Source: Myxococcales bacterium (lineage in GTDB: Bacteria; Myxococcota_A; Polyangia; Polyangiales; GCA-016699535). From it: a stretch of 64,000 nt of DNA. The notes beneath the pieces are model-generated. The model had not been told where the DNA came from. It saw only the letters and a list, made by a program, of their open reading frames with translations, and made no database searches. Both the position numbers and the translations under genes were made by a program. Shown here in pieces: positions 57,781 to 64,000 of this stretch. How positions within the stretch are numbered: the first letter of the stretch is position 1; each line of letters begins with the position of its first letter. The DNA lies in the NCBI GenBank assembly GCA_016699535.1, contig CP064980.1:2798001-2862000 (forward strand), read 5' to 3'.

Positions 57781-59375
57781 ACGTTACTCTCCTGGCTTAG
57801 TTGTTGTGGACTGCGCGCTTCAATGAAGGCCTCGTTCAAGTCTTGAAACTTTGCATAGTCAAGTGAGATGCCCATCTTCTGGGCAAGGCTGACAAGCGCG
57901 AGCCAAGCGGGCTCAACATCCTGAGGCGGTTTCACCGCAGGGGCAAAATGCTGCAACATGCCCTTGGCGTTGACAAAGCTTCCGTGCATTTCGGTATGCG
58001 TTGCGACCGGAATCATGACCGTGGAATAAGCCGCAAAGGCACCAGGATGCGTGCTGAGATTGATCAACGTCTTGAGTTTAGCAAGGGGTGCAAGCTCGTC
58101 CCCTTGCTGCTCAATGCTGGAGCCGAGCACGATTAACGTTTCGATACGACCGGCCTCGATATCGCTTAGCAACGCGCTGCTGCTCTTAAGTTCACCGGAA
58201 ACACATTGCGCAGCTCCTGCGCGGTTTGGGTTGTGGTCGGTGTGACGCAAAATCGAATCGCCCTTCCAGTCCGGATTTGCAGCCAGATAAAGCGAGGCTG
58301 CCGCAAAGTTTTTGCTCGCCAAGGTGGCTAACACAAAGTTGTCTTCGGTCGGATGAGTCGCGCTCAGTACCACGCCAAGCTTTTCAGGCATCGCTTCTTT
58401 GAGCACTTGCGCAGCATGCTCAAGAGCTTGCTCCATGCTCAACTGCTCAAAGGTCTCGCCCTTGCGAATCTGAGCCTTGAGCAATCGTGCCTGTTGCATG
58501 TCTTTGTAACTCAACATGCCATCGTCGCACATCCAATATTGATTAACCTCAGCATTGTCCCTCGGTCGAAGCCGTTTGATGGTGTTGTCTCGAGGATCAA
58601 AATCGACATGCATATTGCAGCCTGTCGCACAACCCGAACACACGCTCGATGCGGTACGCAAAAACCACACCCGCGCCTTGAAACGAAAGTCTTTACTGGT
58701 CAACGCGCCCACAGGACAAACGTGCTCGGTCATCAGGGTGTAGTCGTTGTCGAGCTCACGGCCAGGAGATACAACAATCTCGTTTTGATTGCCTCGCTCA
58801 CGCATATCAAGCACGTGATCTTTGGCGACCTCGTCACAAAAACGAATGCAGCGCGTGCACATCACGCAGCGCTCTGCATCATAGACGATGGTTGGGCCAA
58901 AAGGCACAGCCTTGGGTTTGTGCACAGGTTCAGTAAGCTTGCGCTTAAGTTCGCCCTGATGCTCGAACCAGTAGTCTTGCAACTTGCATTCGCCAGCTTG
59001 ATCGCAAATCGGGCAGTCCACCGGATGGTTGAGCAACAAAAACTCGTGTGTTGATTTTTGAGCTTTTTGCGCAACCTCACTGCTCTCGCAGAGCACTTCC
59101 ATGCCTTCAGCAGCAGCTTGCTGACAGGCCGGCGCGAGTTTGGGTTTGGTGTCTGGCACAAAAGCTTTTTTGTCGCCATCCCATTTAAGGATGGGCATGT
59201 TCATCGGTCGTTCGGCTTTAATTTCGACCAAGCACATACGGCAGTTGGCAGCGACCGAAAGACCTGGATGCCAACAATAATGCGGGATGTCGATGCCTTG
59301 GCGTGCAGCGGCCCGAATAATGGTATCCCCTTGTTCAAAAGGGATGTCTTTTCCGTCGAGTTTAAAGGTGGGCAT
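57777..59375 (-). CDS. nuoG: NADH-quinone oxidoreductase subunit G
   Basis: Peripheral-arm Fe-S subunit. N-terminal [2Fe-2S] domain (HYCWHPGLSVAANCRMC), His-Cys3 cluster (HPVDCPICDQAGEC), a ferredoxin-like pair (CVMCTRCIRFC; HVCPVGAL) and an additional CSGCATGC cluster at about 245. 532 residues, shorter than E. coli NuoG, with a degenerate molybdopterin-fold C-terminus. Start at 59375 (MPTFKLDG). It lies between nuoD and nuoH; nuoE and nuoF are not in this window. Confidence 0.95.
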   Translation of the reverse strand: MPTFKLDGKDIPFEQGDTIIRAAARQGIDIPHYCWHPGLSVAANCRMCLVEIKAERPMNMPILKWDGDKKAFVPDTKPKLAPACQQAAAEGMEVLCESSEVAQKAQKSTHEFLLLNHPVDCPICDQAGECKLQDYWFEHQGELKRKLTEPVHKPKAVPFGPTIVYDAERCVMCTRCIRFCDEVAKDHVLDMRERGNQNEIVVSPGRELDNDYTLMTEHVCPVGALTSKDFRFKARVWFLRTASSVCSGCATGCNMHVDFDPRDNTIKRLRPRDNAEVNQYWMCDDGMLSYKDMQQARLLKAQIRKGETFEQLSMEQALEHAAQVLKEAMPEKLGVVLSATHPTEDNFVLATLASKNFAAASLYLAANPDWKGDSILRHTDHNPNRAGAAQCVSGELKSSSALLSDIEAGRIETLIVLGSSIEQQGDELAPLAKLKTLINLSTHPGAFAAYSTVMIPVATHTEMHGSFVNAKGMLQHFAPAVKPPQDVEPAWLALVSLAQKMGISLDYAKFQDLNEAFIEARSPQQLSQESNV

Positions 59376-59390
59376 AATCAAAACCTAAGC

Positions 59391-60605
59391 TTAGCGGTCA
59401 CACTCTCCGCCAATCATGTTGATGGAGCCAAAAGACGGGACGATGTCTGCTAACATCCCTCCGCGAAGCATATCGGCACAGGCCGCGAGATTGAAAAAGC
59501 ATGGTGGCCTGCAACGCACACGGTACGGCGTGCCACTGCCATCAGAGACAAGATAAAAGCCAAGCTCACCGTTGCCAGCTTCGGTGTAGCCGTAGGCCTC
59601 TCCTTTCGGGATTTTTAAGCCTTCCATGACGATTTTAAAGTGAGCAATGGTCGCTTCGATGGTGCTATACACTTTGTCTTTTGGCGGAAGCACGAGCTTG
59701 GGGCTGTCGATGCTTACTGGACCATCATCCGGCATTTGCTCAATCGCTTGAAGCAGGATGCGACAAGACTGACGAACTTCCTCAAAGCGCACCATGAAGC
59801 GGTCGTAGTTATCGCCATCGTGCCCCACAGGAATCTCAAAATCAAAACGGTCATAGACCATGTATGGATGCGCTTTTCGTACATCGTAGTCGATGCCAGT
59901 GGAGCGAAGCACTGGACCAGTCACGCCATAAGAAAGGGCATCTTCTTTGCTCAGCACACCGACGCCTTGCGTGCGATCCAGGAAAATACGGTTTTTGAGT
60001 AGCAAATATTCGGTTTCTTTTAGCACCCGCTCAATCTCGGGCAGAAGCTCACGCACGTCCTGCTTAAGCGTTTCGGTGGGCTCTTTGGCCATGCCACCGA
60101 CGCGGCCAAAGCTATGGGTCATGCGTGCACCGGTCTCGCGCTCAAGGATGTCCCAAATCCATTCGCGCACTTTAAGGCACCACAGAAAAGGCGTAAAAGC
60201 GCCAAGCTCCATTGCTGAAGCGCCGTTGCAGGTGAGGTGGTCAGTGATACGCGCAAGCTCACCTAAGATAACGCGATAGTATTGGCCTCGCTCCGGCACT
60301 TCGATGCCAGCCAGCTTTTCTGCAGCCAAGGCAAAACCCACGTTGTTGAGCATGGGTGAGACATAATTAAGCCTATCGGTGTATGGAAAAACCTGGTTCC
60401 AGTTTCCGCGCTCGCAGGATTTTTCAAAACCGCGATGCAGGTAGCCCGGCTGGACGTCGAGGTCCAAAATAATCTCACCATCAAGCTGAAGCTCCATGCG
60501 AATGGTACCGTGCATCGCAGGATGCGATGGTCCCATGCTGAGCTGCATGGGCTCGCTTGGAAGCTCAAGCGCTACATCGGTATCAAGTTCGACTACTGGT
60601 TCCAT
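59391..60605 (-). CDS. nuoD: NADH-quinone oxidoreductase subunit D
   Basis: 49-kDa-type subunit forming the quinone pocket with NuoB. 404 residues: SMGPSHPAMHGTIRMEL near the N-terminus (quinone-loop His), GYLHRGFEK, PYTDRLNYV and the C-terminal DIVPSFGSINMIGGECDR. The frame is intact. Starts two bases after nuoC. The missing C-terminal extension seen in some species is normal. Confidence 0.97.
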   Translation of the reverse strand: MEPVVELDTDVALELPSEPMQLSMGPSHPAMHGTIRMELQLDGEIILDLDVQPGYLHRGFEKSCERGNWNQVFPYTDRLNYVSPMLNNVGFALAAEKLAGIEVPERGQYYRVILGELARITDHLTCNGASAMELGAFTPFLWCLKVREWIWDILERETGARMTHSFGRVGGMAKEPTETLKQDVRELLPEIERVLKETEYLLLKNRIFLDRTQGVGVLSKEDALSYGVTGPVLRSTGIDYDVRKAHPYMVYDRFDFEIPVGHDGDNYDRFMVRFEEVRQSCRILLQAIEQMPDDGPVSIDSPKLVLPPKDKVYSTIEATIAHFKIVMEGLKIPKGEAYGYTEAGNGELGFYLVSDGSGTPYRVRCRPPCFFNLAACADMLRGGMLADIVPSFGSINMIGGECDR

Positions 60606-60607
60606 CG

Positions 60608-61285
60608 TTAAGCTTCGCCTCGTGTTGCGTCTTTAGGTTTACTGATCGCCGTGCTGCTTAGCGAGCTGCGTTGCCCTTGCTGCACTCCAATGGCGGGAGA
60701 AACTTGCTTATCACCACCCTTGAGACGATTGAGCCAGTCGATGCGGTTCCAAGGCTGCCCCTCTTCTTTGCCGAAAGGTGCAAGCTTTTCGATACCATCG
60801 ACTTCACGATAAGGAATCAAAGGCTGGGCGGCTTCGATGGGATAATCCTTGCGCAACGGAAAGCCTTCAAACTCGTCGTAGAGCAGGATACGGCGCATAT
60901 CGGGATGTCCTTCAAAGACAATGCCAAACATGTCGTAGATTTCACGCTCTCCCCAGTTACAGCCCTTCCATATCGAACTAAGCGTGCTCAGCTGATCGCC
61001 GTCAGAGATCCGTGTCTTAATACGAATGCGGAATCCACTTTTGAGGGAACGAAGCAGCAGTAGCACGTCAAAACGAGGCAGTTGCGGCTCGCGCTCCGGG
61101 TAGTCCACGGCAGTGATATCGATAAAATGCTGCATGGCGCATTGAGGATCGTCGCGCAAATAAGTGGCTACGGTAACCCAATCGGCAGGTGCGACAACGA
61201 CTTCATCGTCACCGTGCTCATCGTGACTTGATAAAATCTTTTCGGCAAACTCTGCCTTGAGTCGATCAACAACGCTTTTACTCAT
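60608..61285 (-). CDS. nuoC: NADH-quinone oxidoreductase subunit C
   Basis: 30-kDa-type peripheral subunit. 225 residues; signature ERE.YDMFGI.F.GHPD.RRIL (in NWGEREIYDMFGIVFEGHPD) and GFPLRKDYP. The start overlaps the nuoB 3' end by eight bases. The C-terminal 40 residues are low-complexity and not conserved in the family. Confidence 0.95.
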   Translation of the reverse strand: MSKSVVDRLKAEFAEKILSSHDEHGDDEVVVAPADWVTVATYLRDDPQCAMQHFIDITAVDYPEREPQLPRFDVLLLLRSLKSGFRIRIKTRISDGDQLSTLSSIWKGCNWGEREIYDMFGIVFEGHPDMRRILLYDEFEGFPLRKDYPIEAAQPLIPYREVDGIEKLAPFGKEEGQPWNRIDWLNRLKGGDKQVSPAIGVQQGQRSSLSSTAISKPKDATRGEA

Positions 61286-61871
61286 GCTTCGCCTTTTCTT
61301 TGCTTTGGTCTTGTTGAGGTGCGGCGCCGCCTTCTTTGCTCAGACGTAACTTGTTGAGGTGCTCAGGGATGCGTGCCGGAGGAACCACGAGTTTGTCTGT
61401 GCGCCCGCCTTGGCTGATCTTCTCTTGAAGCAGCATAAGGGCATCAAGCACAGCTTCGGGCCGTGGAGGACAGCCAGGAATATAAACATCGACGGGAATG
61501 ATCTTATCGATGCCGGGTACCGTGGTGTAGTTGTCGTAAAAACCGCCGCATGAAGCGCAGGTTCCAAAGGCAATCACCCATTTAGGCTCGGCCATTTGAT
61601 CGTAGATGCGTTTCAAAATAGGCGCTTGTCGCTGACTAATGGTGCCTACCACCCACAGCAGGTCAGCCTGTCTGGGGCTGAAACGCGGGGCTTCTGCTCC
61701 AAAGCGCGCGATGTCATAGCGCGGTCCAGCCGCAGCCATAAACTCCATCCCGCAACATGCCGTTGCAAAAGGATATTGAAACAAGGAGTACTTGCGCGCC
61801 CAGGCGAGCAAGGCATCAAAACGTGTCAGTGCGTAGCCCGTCTCACCACCTTGAAGACTTAAGCTTCCCAT
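61278..61871 (-). CDS. nuoB: NADH-quinone oxidoreductase subunit B
   Basis: PSST subunit carrying the N2 [4Fe-4S] cluster. 197 residues with the tandem Cys pair in ATACCGMEF, GTCASCGG and IPGCPPRPE. The C-terminal 40 residues are charged and extra to the core. Start overlaps nuoA by 13 bases. The frame is intact. Confidence 0.97.
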   Translation of the reverse strand: MGSLSLQGGETGYALTRFDALLAWARKYSLFQYPFATACCGMEFMAAAGPRYDIARFGAEAPRFSPRQADLLWVVGTISQRQAPILKRIYDQMAEPKWVIAFGTCASCGGFYDNYTTVPGIDKIIPVDVYIPGCPPRPEAVLDALMLLQEKISQGGRTDKLVVPPARIPEHLNKLRLSKEGGAAPQQDQSKEKAKHE

Positions 61872-62216
61872 TCAAGCGCCCCTTTCTTCCAGGCATAGAC
61901 CAAAGTCAGCGCTAAGATCCCAAGGAAAACCACCATCTCCATAAAACCAAACCAGCCAAGCTGTCTGAAAAGCACAGCCCACGGGTAGAGAAAAACGGCT
62001 TCGATATCAAAAACAACGAATAAAATCGCTGTGAGGAAGAACTTAACCGAGAGCTTTACATGCTTGGCGCCGCTCGAAACCCAGCCGCTTTCATAGGGCA
62101 TGGCTTTTCGGGCGTCATGTTCTTGGCCCTAAAAGCGAAGTCGCCACGAACACGCCGCCTGCAACAAGCAGCGAGAGTCCCAACATCATAAAAATGGGCA
62201 AATAGATAAGAAACAT
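61859..62216 (-). CDS. nuoA: NADH-quinone oxidoreductase subunit A (frame broken)
   Basis: Small three-helix subunit of complex I. The ATG at 62216 starts MFLIYLPIFMMLGLSLLVAG (helix 1). The C-terminal part MPYESGW...LSVKFFLTAILFVVFDIEAVFLYPW is the hallmark of NuoA. Between them the frame changes twice: restoring one base near 62119-62121 and one near 62102-62103 gives GPRNMTPEKAMPYESG, a total of about 119 residues. As written an in-frame TGA lies at this spot. First gene of the nuo block; its promoter should lie in 62217-62536. Confidence 0.9.
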
Positions 62217-62536
62217 CAAGCGGCTTTGTAGTGCTGTGGCCCCAAACTGTCAATGAAGACAAGCTTTCATGCACGTTTAGGGCCTCATGTTCGCTAGGAC
62301 TTTCCGCGAGCTTTTCCTATCCGCGGCTTACGGCTTCGGGCTTCGTCGTCAGGTATCAAGATACCATCCTCCTCAGCCCTGTAGGCGCGCTCGCACCTAG
62401 AAAAAGCTCGCAAAAAGTTATGTTTGCAAGCGGAGCTACCGCGCTAAATCTACTGGCTCATTTTATCCTGCCCTGACGGAGTACCAGTTTGCTCTTTCGC
62501 TGCGGCGAGACGGTTCACTCTTTTTAGATCGCGGAT
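62217..62536. other. Intergenic region upstream of nuoA
   Basis: About 320 bases without a supported gene or RNA. Short imperfect palindromes exist (TAGGCGCG near CGCACCTA), but no clear promoter or terminator. Confidence 0.4.
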
Positions 62537-63850
62537 CTAGCGACGGCTTTTTAGGATTTGTTCTAGAGCATTGGGCTCTTTTGGAGCATCTTCGCTGAGG
62601 ACTTCGCAAGCTTCGGGCGTAACGAGCACGTCATCTTCGATCCGAATGCCGATGCCACGCCATTTTTCCGCTACCTTTGCGTCTGCTGAGACGTAAAGAC
62701 CCGGCTCGACGGTTAAAACAAAACCCGGCTCTAAGGGGATCGGTCCTTTTTCCGTCTCATAGACGCCAACGTCATGGACATCAAGGCCGAGCCAGTGGGA
62801 AGTGCGATGCATGTAAAAAGTTTTATATGCGCCACTTTCGATGACTTCGGCAGGATCGCCTTGGCACAAGCCGAGCCTACACAGGCCTTCAGAAATCACC
62901 TGAACCGCGGCATTGTGGACATCAAGCGAATTGCCCGGTCGCACTTTTTCGATGGCAGCTTTTTGCGCAGCAAGCACGATGTCGTAAAGTTCGCGTTGCT
63001 CGACGGTAAACTCCCCATTAACGGGAAAGGTTCGCGTGATGTCGGAGGCGTAAAAGTCCCATTCACACCCCGCGTCAACCAAGAGTAAATCACCGGATTG
63101 AAGGCGGCTGTTATTGCCGCGGTAGTGCAAGATGGTTGCGTTTACGCCCGCTCCAACGATGCTGCCGTAGGCCGTGCGCTCGGCGCCATTGGCCCGAAAA
63201 CTTCGCAAAAGCTCAGCTTCGACTTCGTATTCAAAGCTGCCCGGTCGCGCTACCCGCATGGCGTTTTGATGGGCCTCGGCGCTAATGGTAGCCGCTTTTT
63301 TCATACGCGCGATTTCGGCAGGGCTTTTTTTCATACGCATCGGATGCAAGGTCTTTGCGCTATCAACAATCGCCACAGGGAAGCTGGTTCCTCGCCAAGA
63401 TTTCGCGCGCAAATCGCTGAAAATAGACGTTATTTTGGAATCGTATTCAGCGTGAACACCTAGCCTTGTGTGAATGCTTTCTGCGCCTTTCAGGTATTCG
63501 GGAAGCTTGTTTGAAAGCTCTGAAATTGGAAAAGCCGCATCAACCTCAAAGTGTTCGACCGCTGCATCAGGTCCAAGCCGTGGGCCATCCCAACGCTCCT
63601 TTTCAGGATCGTTCTGTCGTAAAAACAGGACCGATCGGTGCTGATCGTGAACGTTGCTAAGCAATAAAAGCGACTCCGGCTCGGTAAAACCCGTCAAATA
63701 AACAAAATCGCTGTCTTGGCGGTACTCATGCGGCACGTCATTGTTGCGCATGTACACTGGCGCCGCTGGGAATAGGCCAACGCCTTTATCGATCGATGAA
63801 AGAAACGCTTCGCGTCGTGCCTTAAATTCTGCCTGATCCGGCTTATCCAT
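62537..63850 (-). CDS. pepP: Xaa-Pro aminopeptidase (aminopeptidase P, M24B)
   Basis: Removes N-terminal residues preceding proline. 437 residues: N-terminal creatinase-like domain (YRQDSDFVYLTGF), then the pita-bread catalytic domain with the five metal ligands in LVDAGCEWDFYASDITRTFP, MHRTSHWLGLDVHD, TVEPGLYV and GIGIRIEDDVLVT. All ligands present, frame intact. It is followed by the nuo block in the same direction but separated by 320 bases, so probably independent. Confidence 0.95.
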   Translation of the reverse strand: MDKPDQAEFKARREAFLSSIDKGVGLFPAAPVYMRNNDVPHEYRQDSDFVYLTGFTEPESLLLLSNVHDQHRSVLFLRQNDPEKERWDGPRLGPDAAVEHFEVDAAFPISELSNKLPEYLKGAESIHTRLGVHAEYDSKITSIFSDLRAKSWRGTSFPVAIVDSAKTLHPMRMKKSPAEIARMKKAATISAEAHQNAMRVARPGSFEYEVEAELLRSFRANGAERTAYGSIVGAGVNATILHYRGNNSRLQSGDLLLVDAGCEWDFYASDITRTFPVNGEFTVEQRELYDIVLAAQKAAIEKVRPGNSLDVHNAAVQVISEGLCRLGLCQGDPAEVIESGAYKTFYMHRTSHWLGLDVHDVGVYETEKGPIPLEPGFVLTVEPGLYVSADAKVAEKWRGIGIRIEDDVLVTPEACEVLSEDAPKEPNALEQILKSRR

Positions 63851-63859
63851 AGTTCTTCT

Positions 63860-64000
63860 CTAACGTGAGAGCTCCGTTAACCACAAGATCCCAGTATCCG
63901 CTTTAACGTCCTGCTCTTGCATGAATTGCTCAATGCTCAAACAGCCTCCTCGCAAGGCGCTCGAAGCAAACCACTCCCCTAGCCTTGGATTATTAAACCA
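63860..64000 (-). CDS. C-terminal part of an unidentified gene running off the window
   Basis: An open frame of 46 codons enters from the right edge and ends in TAG at 63860-63862, nine bases before the pepP start. It reads WFNNPRLGEWFASSALRGG then CLSIEQFMQEQDVKAD, plausible coding sequence. Too short to name. Confidence 0.5.
   Translation of the reverse strand, partial: WFNNPRLGEWFASSALRGGCLSIEQFMQEQDVKADTGILWLTELSR

Noticed and set aside
62217..62536. Possible tRNA or structured RNA upstream of nuoA
   Set aside because: No T-loop or anticodon-arm pattern and only short, imperfect palindromes were found.
1..64000. CRISPR array, prophage or integron attC sites
   Set aside because: No regularly spaced repeats, phage structural genes or attC core sites were seen; the single inverted element at 51874 lacks the attC core sequences.

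Overview
The window looks like a chromosome segment of a Gram-negative, Myxococcota-like (former deltaproteobacterial) bacterium. The grounds are a complete pilMNOPQ type IV pilus assembly operon, four Hanks-type Ser/Thr kinase modules including a kinase fused to a sigma54 activator, many outer-envelope lipoproteins with canonical lipoboxes, HEAT/TPR proteins, Cys-rich DCGG repeat lipoproteins, a Roadblock protein and a C-factor-like SDR. Base composition looks near 50% G+C by eye, low for classical myxobacteria, so the exact lineage is left open. No tRNA, rRNA, CRISPR or prophage was seen.

Layout: 60-4877 (-) is a TCA operon icd-mdh-sucC-sucD-ndk. 5152-9717 (+) holds a secreted M6-type metalloprotease, a small unknown protein, a DUF962 membrane protein and a Cys-repeat/beta-propeller lipoprotein. 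9727-14128 (-) holds a C-factor-like SDR, xerD and a large M1-like/beta-barrel protein. 14178-19347 (+) pairs a catalytically degenerate glutamine amidotransferase with a giant DUF4388/TPR protein. 19395-25905 (-) is a lipoprotein plus the pil operon led by a small HTH regulator. 26308-27366 (+) is a LysM/DUF882 cell-wall protein. 27336-34070 (-) has a small lipoprotein, the kinase-AAA-TPR-GAF-sigma54 hybrid regulator with its own sigma54-type promoter, and a second kinase. 34226-40189 is mostly + strand: SDR, rsmA, an Fe-S oxidoreductase and an LpoA-like lipoprotein, with an FNR-like gene opposite. 40140-46090 (-) runs pyrE, lipoprotein, HEAT lipoprotein, parvulin, Roadblock protein and zinc-ribbon kinase. 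46133-49221 holds gshA, tyrS and ihfB. 49475-51845 is a HEAT protein. 51846-53886 is an accessory-looking stretch (large inverted repeat, duplicated lipoprotein, strong terminator, transposase remnant). 53887-63850 (-) holds a Cys/Met PLP enzyme, a PIG-L deacetylase lipoprotein, a complex I block nuoA-B-C-D-G-H-I and pepP; a partial gene runs off the right edge.

The most important caveat is sequence quality. About twenty single-base frame breaks, nearly all inside short homopolymers, and at least five in-frame stop codons interrupt genes that are otherwise well conserved, including essential ones (tyrS, nuoA, nuoH, pilM, pilQ, xerD). I therefore give the spans of the reconstructed genes and state each break. 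Most are probably consensus errors, not biological pseudogenes.
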